Source: DATKDP01 sp035546335
Lineage (GTDB): Bacteria; Acidobacteriota; Thermoanaerobaculia; Gp7-AA8
Direction of reading: 5' to 3'
Assembly (NCBI GenBank): GCA_035546335.1
Contig: DATKDP010000101.1
Coordinates: 10,065 to 74,064, forward strand
Length of the DNA: 64,000 bases
The position numbers and the translations under genes are program-made. The notes below the pieces were generated by a model. It was given only the letters and a program-made list of their open reading frames with translations, did no database searches and had not been told where the DNA came from. Shown piece by piece: positions 34,366-43,183 of this stretch (position 1 is its first letter; each line of letters begins with the position of its first letter).

Positions 34366-35291
34366 GACAGCCGATCTCCGCGATGGACTCTTCGCGCGCG
34401 TGCCAGCTCGGCGGCCGCCATCGGTCGTCTCCCCGCTCTCTGAACCGTTTTGAGGCGAATCGCGCCGCTCGACGCCGCTACGACGATCCCCTCGTCATCG
34501 AGCTCGAGAATCGTTCCCGGCTCGCCGCCAGGCATCTCTTCCAGCAGCTCGATGTCGATGAGCTTGAGGGGCTCCTCCCGGAACGAGACCGTCGTGCCGG
34601 GCCAGGGATCGAATGCGCGAAAGCGGTCGTAGATCCGCCGGGCCGGCTCGTTCCACGACACGCTCGCCTCGTCTCTGACGATTCTGGCGGCGTAGGTCGC
34701 TCGATCGTGATCCTGTTCCGTTTCGGTCGCTCTTCCCTCTTCGATCTCCGCGATCGCTTCGACCAGAACGCGGGCGCCGGCGGATGCGAGGCGAGTCGTC
34801 AGGGACGCGGCTCGTTCGTCGCCGCCGATCTGAATCGCCTCACGTTTCAGAATCGGACCGTGATCGAGCTCGGCGTCGACCTTCATGATGGTCACACCGG
34901 TGGTCGTTTCCCCTTTCTCGATCGCGCGCTGAATCGGAGCGGCACCGCGATACGCAGGGAGAAGGGATGCGTGAACGTTGAGAAACCCGAATCGGGGAAT
35001 GTCGAGCAATGCCTGCGGCAAGATCCTGCCATACGCGACGACGACTCCGAGATCGGGATCGAGATTGCGGACGCGGTCGAGAAACTCCGCGCTCCGGATC
35101 GAGGCCGGCTGCGCCACGGGCAGGCCGAGATCCCGCGCGAGCAGCACCACGGGCGGCGTCCGGAGGTGCATTCCACGCCCGGCGGGGCGATCGGGCTGCG
35201 CAACGACCAGGGCGATTCGATGCTGCGCTTCCGCGAGGGCGCGGAGCGAGGGGACGGCGAACGCAGGGGTTCCGAAGAATACGATCCGCAA
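34362..35291 (-). CDS. fmt: Methionyl-tRNA formyltransferase
   Basis: Fmt formylates initiator Met-tRNA using 10-formyltetrahydrofolate. The 309-residue length is normal. Family motifs are RIVFFGTPAFAVPSLRAL at the N-terminus, VVVAYGRILPQALLDIPRFG, and LNVHASLLPAYRGAAPIQRA with the catalytic Asn/His region. The C-terminal OB-fold domain begins near residue 205. The start is a TTG; no ATG is available nearby and no ribosome site is clear. It is the first gene of the fmt-rsmB pair. Confidence 0.96.
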   Translation of the reverse strand: MRIVFFGTPAFAVPSLRALAEAQHRIALVVAQPDRPAGRGMHLRTPPVVLLARDLGLPVAQPASIRSAEFLDRVRNLDPDLGVVVAYGRILPQALLDIPRFGFLNVHASLLPAYRGAAPIQRAIEKGETTTGVTIMKVDAELDHGPILKREAIQIGGDERAASLTTRLASAGARVLVEAIAEIEEGRATETEQDHDRATYAARIVRDEASVSWNEPARRIYDRFRAFDPWPGTTVSFREEPLKLIDIELLEEMPGGEPGTILELDDEGIVVAASSGAIRLKTVQRAGRRPMAAAELARARRVHRGDRLS

Positions 35292-35374
35292 GGCAGCGCG
35301 ATTCTACAGCGCGTTCGTCAAGGCTGTCGCGGTTCCGGCTCCGATGTGGCGACGACTGCATGCTCCGGCCATCT

Positions 35375-36238
35375 TCAATCAATGCCCCATTGACGCAGCA
35401 GCAGGCGCGCATCGGCACGTGCCGCTTCGTGCTCGACTGCGAACGCAGGATCGGCTGGCGCTGCGATCACACTTCGCAGAATCCGAATCGCCTCGGGTCG
35501 CCTCGCCGGGTCGTTCGCGACCATCGCTTCGGCGAGGAACACCTGGGTGATCTTGTTCGACGGTTCGGCCGCAGCCGCCTCTCGCAGATAGCGTACGGCG
35601 AGAGCATTCGAGGCCCATCCCGTCAGCAGCGGGACTCGCGGCGTCTGATGGTGCAGTCGCCCGAGGACCTGAGCTCCGCCACCTCCTTCGAGCCTGGGAT
35701 CGATGAGCATCGCGATGGTCGAATGACGTCGAATCCGGTCCGCCGCTCCCTGACGAACCGCCGCGAGCTTGCCGAAGACCAGAGCCCATTCGCCCCAGTT
35801 GACCGCGTCCCAGTAGTAGATCTCCCCCGCACCCGCGATCGATCGCGCCGCGGCGGCCACTTCCTTCTCCGCCGCCCTGGAAGGTGACTTGATTCCCTTC
35901 GCCGCGAGGGCGCGGTCGACGAGGGCCATCGCGTCGTTGCCTGCAGAGCGAGCCTCGTCATAGATCCGCTTCCTTTCGTCATCGGAAGAGGCGGCATAGG
36001 CTCCTTTGAACCGGATGGCGCGCATCAGCTTCCAGTGTGCCTCGAGATCCGACGGGCTTGCGGCAATTGCGTTTCTGTACGCATCGATCGCTGCGTCGAC
36101 GCGAACCGTCCGGGCGCGCGGCCCGACATGTCCTTCGGCGCGAAGAGTCCATTGAGCGTCACCCTCGCTGATCTGCGCGGCGAGAGCGACGGCGCTGAGG
36201 GTGACCATTGCAGACAGAACGAGTCGTGCGCTCTTCAT
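35375..36238 (-). CDS. Secreted TPR-like protein resembling TRAP transporter TatT
   Basis: The 287-residue product has a signal peptide (ARLVLSAMVTLSAVALAAQ, cleavage near residue 22) and a helical-repeat body. AIDAYRNAIAASPSDLEAHW looks like one TPR. AGAGEIYYWDAVNWGEWALV and GGGGAQVLGRLHHQTPRVPL resemble the TatT (T-component) family of helical lipoproteins, but the lipobox cysteine is absent. No TRAP permease is nearby. The ATG at 36238 begins the signal peptide; a longer open frame to 36358 does not. The function is not known. Confidence 0.7.
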   Translation of the reverse strand: MKSARLVLSAMVTLSAVALAAQISEGDAQWTLRAEGHVGPRARTVRVDAAIDAYRNAIAASPSDLEAHWKLMRAIRFKGAYAASSDDERKRIYDEARSAGNDAMALVDRALAAKGIKSPSRAAEKEVAAAARSIAGAGEIYYWDAVNWGEWALVFGKLAAVRQGAADRIRRHSTIAMLIDPRLEGGGGAQVLGRLHHQTPRVPLLTGWASNALAVRYLREAAAAEPSNKITQVFLAEAMVANDPARRPEAIRILRSVIAAPADPAFAVEHEAARADARLLLRQWGID

Positions 36239-36332
36239 CCGACCAATCTTACGCCGAACTCTCGCGTGAGTGACATGCCACGCGGCATGCTTGCGTGATG
36301 GCAGCATCTTTCGAATGAATCTCGCCAGATCC

Positions 36333-36436
36333 TTCAGATTCTCGCAGGGCGGAAGCATTTGCGGCGGCGGGCTCGTAGGACTGCAACGCAGCGGATGTCG
36401 TTTCGGGTTTCAGATTTCGGGTTTCAGATTTCCTGA
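36333..36436. repeat. Repeat remnant and a TTTCGGG/TTTCAGA heptad run
   Basis: At 36333-36390 there is a degenerate copy of the 90-bp dispersed unit (GGAAGCATTTGCGGCGG, then ACTGCAACGCAGCGG). At about 36402-36436 five 7-bp units alternate TTTCGGG and TTTCAGA. Together they fill most of the 250-bp divergent gap, leaving about 50 bp before the acetyltransferase ATG. Confidence 0.7.
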
Positions 36437-36488
36437 CTGGAGTGATACTGATACACGACAATTCAGATGAACGAAGAGCGATGATGCG

Positions 36489-37352
36489 ATGGTGACGCTT
36501 CCGATCGAGGGCCGATGGGGACTGCGCGCTCTGCGCGAGGCGGATCGTTCGGAGGTGCTCCGTTTTCTCGACGATGAGCGGCTGATGAACCTCTATCTGA
36601 TCTCCCGCGTTCACGACGAGGGGCTTCGCGATACGCAGTTCGTCGGCGTGCGCTGGAACGGCGATCTGGTCGCCGTGGCGAGTCTCGCGTCGAATGTCGT
36701 CGTCGCCGTCGCTCCATCGGCCGACGATGTCACGAGGGCCACCATCCTGACTCTTCTCGCGGACCATATTCTGACGCGAGGCATCGTCGTGCGGGCAATC
36801 ATCTCCGAGGGGCGTCTCGTCGACGGGCTCTGGCGCCTGCTCGAACGGCGGATCGATCCTCCGACCGTGGTCCGGCTCCGACAGCCGGTCTACGCGCTGA
36901 CACGTCTCGCTGGAGACCTGCCAGATCTGTCTCGGATTCGGTATTCCGAGATCGGCGACCTCGATCAACTCGTGCCGGCCTGCGCGGCGATGCACCGGGA
37001 AGAGGTCGGCATCGATCCGATGGTTCGCGATGCGGCGGGCTATCGGGAGCGCATTCGCGATCTGATCGTCCGCCAGCGTTCGCTCGTCCTGGTCGAACGT
37101 GGGGAGATCGTCTTCAAGACGGAGTTCTCCGCGGTGACGCCGTACGCGGTGCAGCTGATGGGAGTCTGGACGGCGCCGCGGCATCGCCGCCAGGGGAAGG
37201 CGCGCCTGGCTCTGCGAGAGATCTGCGGACATCTGCTGGGCCGGGGACAGGCGGTCACTCTGTTCGTGAACGACTTCAACACGGCGGCGATCGACCTCTA
37301 CGAATCGCTCGGATTCGTGAGGATTGGAGAGAATCGCGCGCTGCTCTGGTGA
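36489..37352 (+). CDS. GNAT acetyltransferase with an N-terminal DUF4081-like domain
   Basis: The 287-residue protein has two halves. Residues 1-130 (WGLRALREADRSEVLRFLDD) look like the DUF4081/GNAT-like regulatory half. Residues 145-287 form a standard GNAT domain: GVWTAPRHRRQGKARLALRE carries the acetyl-CoA loop (RRQGKA) and LFVNDFNTAAIDLYESLGFV the terminal helix and strand. The acceptor is unknown. It sits alone before the cold-shock gene. Confidence 0.88.
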   Translation: MVTLPIEGRWGLRALREADRSEVLRFLDDERLMNLYLISRVHDEGLRDTQFVGVRWNGDLVAVASLASNVVVAVAPSADDVTRATILTLLADHILTRGIVVRAIISEGRLVDGLWRLLERRIDPPTVVRLRQPVYALTRLAGDLPDLSRIRYSEIGDLDQLVPACAAMHREEVGIDPMVRDAAGYRERIRDLIVRQRSLVLVERGEIVFKTEFSAVTPYAVQLMGVWTAPRHRRQGKARLALREICGHLLGRGQAVTLFVNDFNTAAIDLYESLGFVRIGENRALLW

Positions 37353-37493
37353 GGTGATGTGGGGTGCCTGGCGTGCTCGAGCGGGGCCGACCCGCGGTTC
37401 TTGGAACGGCCTGAAGATTGCACGCGCCAGCTCAGTGCGCGCGGTTGTACGGCTGGGCGAATGCCGCGTCGCATTGATGGAGGAAGCTTTCAG

Positions 37494-37703
37494 ATGTCTG
37501 AAATTGGTGTTGTCAAGTGGTTCAACAATGACAAGGGATACGGTTTCATCAAGCGTGATACGGGAGAGGATGTATTCGTTCACCACACAGCGATCGTCGA
37601 CCAGCCGGGCTATCGCTCGCTCAATGAAGGAGAGCAGGTCGAGTTCGAGGTCAAACAGGGCCCGAAAGGGCTCCAGGCCGAGAGCGTGAAGAAAATGCAG
37701 TAG
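37494..37703 (+). CDS. Cold-shock protein (CspA family), copy 1
   Basis: This 69-residue single-stranded nucleic-acid chaperone has the RNP1 motif KGYGFIKRD and RNP2 motif DVFVHHTAI on the OB fold, starting GVVKWFNNDKGYGFI. GGAGGAAG lies 8 bases before the ATG. About 140 bp separate it from the acetyltransferase gene, long enough for a structured 5' leader as in cspA. A hairpin follows 30 bp after its stop. A second paralogue is at 48922-49125. Confidence 0.95.
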   Translation: MSEIGVVKWFNNDKGYGFIKRDTGEDVFVHHTAIVDQPGYRSLNEGEQVEFEVKQGPKGLQAESVKKMQ

Positions 37704-37733
37704 AGCCGGCCAAACCACCCTGCCCGGAGATGA

Positions 37734-37768
37734 GGGCCAGCCTGTCGAGGACGGTTGGCCCCCCTTTC
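37734..37768 (+). terminator. Hairpin terminator after the cold-shock gene
   Basis: GGGCCAGCC at 37734-37742 pairs with GGTTGGCCC at 37753-37761 (one G-T wobble) around a 10-base loop, followed by CCCTTTCAA. The T-run is short. It overlaps the end of the convergent small membrane-protein gene, so it could serve both directions. Confidence 0.5.
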
Positions 37769-37949
37769 AATCCGAGTCGCCTTTGGGAGCGCCCGCTCCG
37801 CGCACAAGGCAGGCTCCGATGCTTCCCCCCACGGCGATCGCCGGCAACGCCTCGACTTCACCGCGCGTGATCATGATCGCAGCGGCGACGACGCCACATC
37901 CGATGAACAGCGCTCGAAGCGCCACATCCTGCCACGAGAATGACTTCAT
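37767..37949 (-). CDS. Small membrane protein, 60 residues
   Basis: The product has a short polar start (MKSFSWQDVALR), a hydrophobic helix ALFIGCGVVAAAIMI, a charged turn (TRGEVEA), and a second hydrophobic stretch LPAIAVGGSIGACLVRG. AGGAAAG lies about 8 bases before the ATG at 37949. It converges on the cold-shock gene. I do not recognise the family; a two-helix hairpin inner-membrane protein is the likely shape. Confidence 0.55.
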   Translation of the reverse strand: MKSFSWQDVALRALFIGCGVVAAAIMITRGEVEALPAIAVGGSIGACLVRGAGAPKGDSD

Positions 37950-38037
37950 GTGGATTTCTTTCCTCGACCGAATAAGGACTGGACCTGTCCTCGGTCGATA
38001 GTAACAGGGTTGGGCCGAAAGCAGAAGCTGGGAGAGA

Positions 38038-38312
38038 GGAGGCAGAAGGCAGAAGGCAGATAAAGGCAGATAGCAGATAGCAGATGGCAGAGGGCAGAAG
38101 GCAGAAGGCAGAGGGCAGATAGCAGAGGGCAGAGGGCGCATTGCTGGATGGGAGGGAGCCGGAATAGCGAACAGGAGCCTGAGCCAGTTGCTCCTGACTC
38201 TCAGTTCCTGATCATCCGCCTCCTGGCGTATCTGCAATCTACCCTTTGCAATCTACCCTTTGCCCTCTGCCCTCTGCCTCTGCCCTCTGCCTTCTGCCTT
38301 CTGCCTTCCCCT
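38038..38312. repeat. Inverted pair of GCAGAAG-type heptanucleotide repeats
   Basis: From 38038 to about 38138 there are GCAGAAG, GCAGATA and GCAGAGG units. From about 38228 to 38312 the complementary CTGCCTT and CTGCCCT units appear, with two 14-bp CAATCTACCCTTTG units. The 90 bp between is unique and noncoding as far as I can see. The inverted pair ends exactly at the argS stop codon. Confidence 0.9.
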
Positions 38313-40307
38313 TCACATCCGCGCCGGGACGGGAATGCCGAGAAGCTCCATGAGTCCCACCATGGTGCGCCGGAAGATCTCGGCGCAGACGGCGCGGCGC
38401 TGCCGCTCGGCCGGGTCCTTCTCGTTGAGAATCGAAAACTTGTGATAGAAGGAATTGAAGTTCTGCGCAAGCTCGAGGGCGTGACGCGTCAACATCGACA
38501 ACTCGAGCGCCTCGACGGCGCGACGGATCACCGCGGCGGTCTCGGCACTCTGGCGGACGATCTGCCACATCTCGTCGCCCAGATCGTCTCCGAGCGTGAG
38601 GCGGTCGACCGACGCCTCGTCGATCATCGGATCGACACCCCGCTCGCGCATCTTCCGGAAGATGTTCTGCACTCTGACGGTGGAGTACTGCAGGTACGGC
38701 CCGGAGTCGCCTTCGAAGCTCAGCGCCTCGTCGAAATCGAAGGCGATGACCTTGTTGCGGCCGTATTTGAGCATGAAATAGCGAAGCGCCCCGACCGCGA
38801 TGCGGCGTGCGAGATCGCGGGATTCCGCCTCGATCGATGCGATGGAACCTTCCTCGCCGGCAGCGTCTCCGCGCGTGGCGCCTTCCCGCACGGCCTCGAA
38901 GGCCTTCGCCTCGAGCGCGTCGAGAAGGTCGTCGGCTTTCACTCCGAGTCCCTTCCGTCCCGACATCTCGAGGTAGATCTTCTGCGCATCCTCTTCGCTG
39001 ATGGCCATCCCGAGGGCGCTCGCCGTCGAGGGCGAAAGAGCCACCATCTCGTAGGAGAAGTGAATCGATCGCTCCGCCTCCCTCTCGTGTCCGAGCAGTC
39101 TCAGCCCTTCGCGTACCACCTTCTGCAGGTATGCCTGCCTCGTGTCGATGACGTTGTAGACGGTTCCGGCCCCTCCGAATCGGGGAGCACCGGAGTCCGC
39201 ATCGTCTCGACTCGTGGTTTCCCAGACAGTCTGTGCGTCGGGGTAACGGCTGAAGACACGATAGCCGAACGTGCGATCGAGAAGGCCGAACTTCCAGAGC
39301 TGATAGGCGATGTCTTTCCCGACGTAGGTCACCGTTCCGTTCGACCGTACCAGGATCTTGTCGGGCTCTTCGAGGCCCTCGAACTCCGCCGACTCGGTGA
39401 GCTTCATCACCCAGCAGCCTCGGTGCTTTCCTTCCGTTTCGTAGATCACCGCTCCGGAATCCTTCAGAAGCTCGAATGCGCGATCCCAGAAGTGGAGATG
39501 GAGGATGTCACTCTCTTTGGTCAGAACGTCGTAGCGGATTCCGAGCCGCAGCATCGTCTCGAGATGTCGCCTGACGATGGCTGCAGCGACGATCGATGCG
39601 ATCTCCGCCGTCGTTCCCTCGCGATTTTCGATACGGTGCAGCGCCTCCTTCCTCCACTCCTTCGCCTCCGGGCTTCGCTCGTACTCTCGGCCGATCCGTG
39701 CGTAGAGATCCCAGCAGAAGAAATCGAATCGCGTCTCCGGATCCTCGGATCGCGCCAGCACGTCGGCGGGCGATTCTCCCAGCAGTCGCTCGAAGGCGAC
39801 CGCGACGTCGGCGACCTGAACGCCCGTATCGTCGATGTAGTTCTGCGTCTCGACCCTCCCGCCGAGCCATTTCAGACACTGCACGAGCGTGTCTCCGAGA
39901 ACCGCGTTGCGCAGATGTCCGATGTGCGCCGCCTTGTTCGGATTGATGTTGGTGTGCTCGACGAGGATGCGATCGCCCGAGGCGGCGGGAGAGGCCATCA
40001 CATTCCGATAGAGCGCCGCCGTGAACGCTCGCCGGTCGAAGCGAAAATTCAGATATCCCGCTCCTTCGACCGAAGCCGTGGCCACGAGCGGCGGCAATGT
40101 GAGCCCTTCGAGAAGGCTCGCTGCGATCTGGCGGGGCGGCTTCTTCAACGATTTCGCCAGCTCGAGAGCCACCGGAGTCGCCAGGTCGCCCATGGCCAGC
40201 CGCGGCGGGGTCTGCAGAACGATCCGGTCGACGGCATGACCAAAGAGGGTCAGGACCCTGCTGCGCAGCTGCTCCGAAAGACGTTCCGCAATCTCTTCGA
40301 GAATCAT
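38313..40307 (-). CDS. argS: Arginine--tRNA ligase
   Basis: This class I aminoacyl-tRNA synthetase charges tRNA-Arg. It has 664 residues, slightly longer than the common 550-600. The Add-1 N-terminal domain covers residues 1-100, the HIGH-type motif is NPNKAAHIGHLRNAVLGD, and the second signature region is YLEMSGRKGLGVKADD. The C-terminal DALR anticodon-binding domain contains LTRHALELAQNFNSFYHKF. The ATG at 40307 overlaps the gpmI stop as ATGA. The frame stays open much further upstream through gpmI, but that stretch is a shadow. Confidence 0.96.
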   Translation of the reverse strand: MILEEIAERLSEQLRSRVLTLFGHAVDRIVLQTPPRLAMGDLATPVALELAKSLKKPPRQIAASLLEGLTLPPLVATASVEGAGYLNFRFDRRAFTAALYRNVMASPAASGDRILVEHTNINPNKAAHIGHLRNAVLGDTLVQCLKWLGGRVETQNYIDDTGVQVADVAVAFERLLGESPADVLARSEDPETRFDFFCWDLYARIGREYERSPEAKEWRKEALHRIENREGTTAEIASIVAAAIVRRHLETMLRLGIRYDVLTKESDILHLHFWDRAFELLKDSGAVIYETEGKHRGCWVMKLTESAEFEGLEEPDKILVRSNGTVTYVGKDIAYQLWKFGLLDRTFGYRVFSRYPDAQTVWETTSRDDADSGAPRFGGAGTVYNVIDTRQAYLQKVVREGLRLLGHEREAERSIHFSYEMVALSPSTASALGMAISEEDAQKIYLEMSGRKGLGVKADDLLDALEAKAFEAVREGATRGDAAGEEGSIASIEAESRDLARRIAVGALRYFMLKYGRNKVIAFDFDEALSFEGDSGPYLQYSTVRVQNIFRKMRERGVDPMIDEASVDRLTLGDDLGDEMWQIVRQSAETAAVIRRAVEALELSMLTRHALELAQNFNSFYHKFSILNEKDPAERQRRAVCAEIFRRTMVGLMELLGIPVPARM

Positions 40308-41881
40308 CCCGTGGATTCTCCCTCGAGAAGAGACTCGGCCGTCATCTCCGGCGGCCGGGCCAAACCGAGAATGGCGAGGATGGTCGGAGCGACGTTCTCC
40401 AGCGATCCACCGCCGGCGAGACCATCGACGCGCCCTTCGGGATCGAAGACGATGAGCGGGACGGGGCTCGTCGTATGCGCCGTATGTGGCTGCTTCGATT
40501 CGAAGTCGAACATCGTCTCGCAGTTGCCATGGTCCGCCGTGATGATCGCGATGCCGCCGGTCTTCGTCACCGCCTCGAGGATCCTGCCCACCGCCGCATC
40601 CGTCGCCTCGACCGCGCGGACGGCGGCTTCCATCACGCCTGTGTGACCGACCATGTCGGGGTTGGCGATGTTGAGCACGATCACGTCGTAGGTCCCATTC
40701 TCGATCTCCGAGACGACACGATCGGAAAGCTCCGGCAGCGACATCTCGGGCTGTTTGTCGTAGGTTGCGACCTTCGGCGATGGGATGAGGATTCGATCTT
40801 CCCCCTTCGAGATCCGATCCGAGCCGCCGTTGAAGAAAAACGTCACATGAGCATACTTCTCGGTTTCGGCAATTCGAAGCTGGCGCAGACCGGCGTCGGA
40901 AAAGACCTCTCCCAGATGGTTGCGAATCTCCGCGGGAGGAAAGAGCACCGGAAGGTCGAACTGCTCGTGATAGCGGTTCATCGTGATCAGCTCTGCGCGC
41001 GGAAGGATGCTCCGCTCGAATCCGTCGAGCTCCTCGTCCATGAACGCGGTCACGATCTGCCGCATCCGGTCGGCGCGAAAATTGAAGAAGACCACCGTGT
41101 CGCCATCCTGAATTTTTCCCCGATGCGACCCGTCGGGCAGAAGGAGCGCCATCGGCTCCATGAACTCGTCGGTGATCCCTTCCTCGTAATGGCGGTCGAT
41201 CGCTCCGAACGGCGTCGTCGTCTCGGTGCCGATCCCGAGGGTCATCAGATCGTAGCCGCGCTTGACGCGCTCCCATCGCTTGTCGCGATCCATCGTGTAG
41301 TAGCGCCCGATGATCGTCGACAGATGGGTCTGCGGCTTGTCGTCGATGAAGTCGAGCAGGCCGCGAATGTAGCGCCGCGCCGACATGGGAGGCGTATCGC
41401 GTCCGTCGAGGATGGCATGGATGAAAACCGATGGCCGATCGTCCCGCACGCTCATTCCGTTGTCGATCGCGGCGCGGATGAGTCCATGCAGATGATGTTG
41501 GAGCGAATGAACGCCTCCGTCCGAGAGGAGTCCCACGAAATGGATACGCCTGTCGGTGCGCTCGAGTCGCTCGAATGCACTCACCAGAACCGGATTGCGT
41601 GACAGATCTCCCTTGTCGACTGCCTTCGAGATCCGCACGATGTCCTGATCGACGATGCGGCCGGCCCCGATGTTCAGATGCCCCACCTCGGAATTTCCCA
41701 TCTGGCCGTCCGGCAGCCCGACGTGAAGACCCGAAGCGTGCAGAGTCGTCCAGGGCGACTCCGAGAAGAGTCTCCGAAACGTCGGCGCATCGGCCTGCGC
41801 AATCGCGTTCCACTCCGTCTCGTCCCGGCATCCGAAGCCGTCGAGCACGATCAGGATCAGAGTGGGCACCTTTTTAGTCAT
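40304..41881 (-). CDS. gpmI: 2,3-bisphosphoglycerate-independent phosphoglycerate mutase
   Basis: GpmI interconverts 3- and 2-phosphoglycerate in glycolysis through a phosphoserine intermediate and two metal ions. The 525 residues show LILIVLDGFGCRDETEWNAI, the phospho-Ser motif DGQMGNSEVGHLNIGAGR, IHAILDGRDTPPMSA and the metal motifs GIAIITADHGNCETMFD and PHTAHTTSPVPL near the end. It is the first gene of a two-gene unit with argS, an unusual partner. The ATG is followed by the conserved KKVPTLILIVLDG. Confidence 0.97.
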   Translation of the reverse strand: MTKKVPTLILIVLDGFGCRDETEWNAIAQADAPTFRRLFSESPWTTLHASGLHVGLPDGQMGNSEVGHLNIGAGRIVDQDIVRISKAVDKGDLSRNPVLVSAFERLERTDRRIHFVGLLSDGGVHSLQHHLHGLIRAAIDNGMSVRDDRPSVFIHAILDGRDTPPMSARRYIRGLLDFIDDKPQTHLSTIIGRYYTMDRDKRWERVKRGYDLMTLGIGTETTTPFGAIDRHYEEGITDEFMEPMALLLPDGSHRGKIQDGDTVVFFNFRADRMRQIVTAFMDEELDGFERSILPRAELITMNRYHEQFDLPVLFPPAEIRNHLGEVFSDAGLRQLRIAETEKYAHVTFFFNGGSDRISKGEDRILIPSPKVATYDKQPEMSLPELSDRVVSEIENGTYDVIVLNIANPDMVGHTGVMEAAVRAVEATDAAVGRILEAVTKTGGIAIITADHGNCETMFDFESKQPHTAHTTSPVPLIVFDPEGRVDGLAGGGSLENVAPTILAILGLARPPEMTAESLLEGESTG

Positions 41882-41901
41882 TCAGTTCATGTCCGCATGC
41901 G

Positions 41902-42038
41902 CCGTCATCCTGAGCCAGGAACGGCGCCCGCGCGCAAGACACCGCATCCTACCGTCATCCTGCGCGAGGTGAAAGGGAGGGTATGAGCGAAGCATCTGCG
42001 TTCCACACCCTCCCTTCCACCTCGTTCAGGATGACGGT
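41902..42038. repeat. Palindromic repeat, copy E with the loop deleted
   Basis: An isolated outer arm (GCCGTCATCCTGAGCC) lies at 41901-41916. A second copy starts at about 41952 (CCGTCATCCTGCGCGAGG), runs to GCATCTGCG at 42000 and continues directly into CACACCCTCCC and a right arm ending AGGATGACGGT at 42038. The central loop and the inner part of the right arm are missing. The 222-bp gap holds nothing else. Confidence 0.75.
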
Positions 42039-42103
42039 AATGGAGGCTCAGGCGGGCGCACGAGCGGAGCTGAACCGGGATTGTCAGGAAACGAACTGCG
42101 GAA

Positions 42104-42292
42104 TCAGGCGGTTTTTGCCCTCTTGAAAACCATACCGATGTGGTCGGTAGCACCTGTCTTGAAGTTGATCGACGTGATGCTGACCAGCTCCCATCCTTCG
42201 TCACCGAGCCGATTCAACTCTTCGGCGCGGCGCGGATCCATCGAGTAATTCTCCGAGCGGACGTTTATGATCTTGTACTCCCAGGTCGTCAT
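42104..42292 (-). CDS. DUF4177-like small protein
   Basis: The 62-residue product matches the DUF4177 pattern: WEYKIINV at the start, LNRLGDEGWELVSI in the middle and a final strand GMVFKRAK. The function of the family is unknown. GGAGGCGGAG lies immediately before the ATG. The gene stands alone between gpmI and the glycerophosphodiesterase. Confidence 0.85.
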   Translation of the reverse strand: MTTWEYKIINVRSENYSMDPRRAEELNRLGDEGWELVSITSINFKTGATDHIGMVFKRAKTA

Positions 42293-42358
42293 CTCCGCCT
42301 CCCCGTTTTCCGCTGGGACACTAGGTAGGGCGCCAGTCTAGCACAAACGGACTCGACC

Positions 42359-43075
42359 TCACTCGACAGGCGAGCGCCTTCCGGCCGGCGGCATCGCGCC
42401 CGCACGCCACCGGGCTGCGGCATCCGGAATGTCGGTGATCACGCCGTGACAGCCGGCGTTCGACAGGCGTCGCCAGAGCATCGGAGAGTTCGCTGTCCAG
42501 GGAACGACGGTCAGCGAATGGCGAAGGCATTCCTCGATGAGCTGCGCCGTGACGATGGAAAACCGGGGAAACAGCCACGAGATCCCATCGTCCGCCAGTC
42601 CGTCGACGGAGCGGAACGCACGGTCCGCCGTCACCAGGCCGAGAGGGAAGGTCGCACCGAGATTCCGAAGGGTCGTGAGCACCGTCCTCTGAAAGGACGA
42701 AACCAGAGATGGCGCATACGGAGCGAGCTCAGCGAGCAACTCCGATTCCCAGCCGCTGCTCTTGACCTCCAGGACGATTCTCGGCGGAGCGCCCGCGGCG
42801 GAAACGTGGCGCAACATCTCCCGCAGCGTGGTGACCGCTCCTGCGCGGAGGCGCAACTGAGCCAGGGTGAGCGACTCGGTTCGCCGGCGCCGTATGGTCT
42901 CGTCGTGAAACAGAACGATCGATTTGTCGGCGAGACGGCGCACATCGGTCTCGAATCCGTCGGCTCCCGCTTCGAGTGCGGCGGTGAACGAGGGAAGTGT
43001 ATTCTCGCGGAAGCGGCGCGGGCTTCCCCGGTGGCCGAGGATCAGAAAAGAGCGATTCACGCGGTCGGTCGTCAT
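42359..43075 (-). CDS. Glycerophosphodiester phosphodiesterase family protein
   Basis: The 238-residue enzyme has the GDPD TIM-barrel fold that hydrolyses glycerophosphodiesters to glycerol-3-phosphate. ILGHRGSPRRFRENTLPSF carries the first catalytic His and metal Glu, and GFETDVRRLADKSIVLFHDE carries the Glu/Asp pair and second His. IVLEVKSSGWESEL and ITDIPDAAARW match the late strands. There is no signal peptide, so it should be cytosolic. The ATG at 43075 is used; a GTG at 43090 adds five residues. It diverges from the response regulator. Confidence 0.92.
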   Translation of the reverse strand: MTTDRVNRSFLILGHRGSPRRFRENTLPSFTAALEAGADGFETDVRRLADKSIVLFHDETIRRRRTESLTLAQLRLRAGAVTTLREMLRHVSAAGAPPRIVLEVKSSGWESELLAELAPYAPSLVSSFQRTVLTTLRNLGATFPLGLVTADRAFRSVDGLADDGISWLFPRFSIVTAQLIEECLRHSLTVVPWTANSPMLWRRLSNAGCHGVITDIPDAAARWRAGAMPPAGRRSPVE

Positions 43076-43130
43076 CGGAATGGGAGGCACAATTTCTTTT
43101 CACAGAGCGACTTCCATCGTTTCGGAGTCG

Positions 43131-43159
43131 TTGACTTCCCGTTTTGCCGATGTTACGTT
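43131..43159 (+). promoter_or_regulatory. Sigma-70 promoter of the response regulator gene
   Basis: TTGACT at 43131 is separated by 17 bases from TACGTT at 43154. The predicted start is about 18 bases before the ATG at 43184, leaving a short leader with GGAG. The spacing is ideal and both hexamers have at least four consensus bases. Confidence 0.6.
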
Positions 43160-43183
43160 GAGCGAAACAGCGGAGCGGAGCAA

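Noticed and set aside
38148..40646. An 832-codon plus-strand frame opposite argS.
   Set aside because: It is an antisense shadow of argS, with composition typical of the complement of a GC-rich gene, and no recognisable domain.
38313..41831. A single 1172-codon frame running from argS back through gpmI.
   Set aside because: The argS protein begins at the ATG at 40307, which overlaps the gpmI stop. The part upstream is read out of frame through the intact gpmI gene, has no family resemblance, and reflects high GC content.
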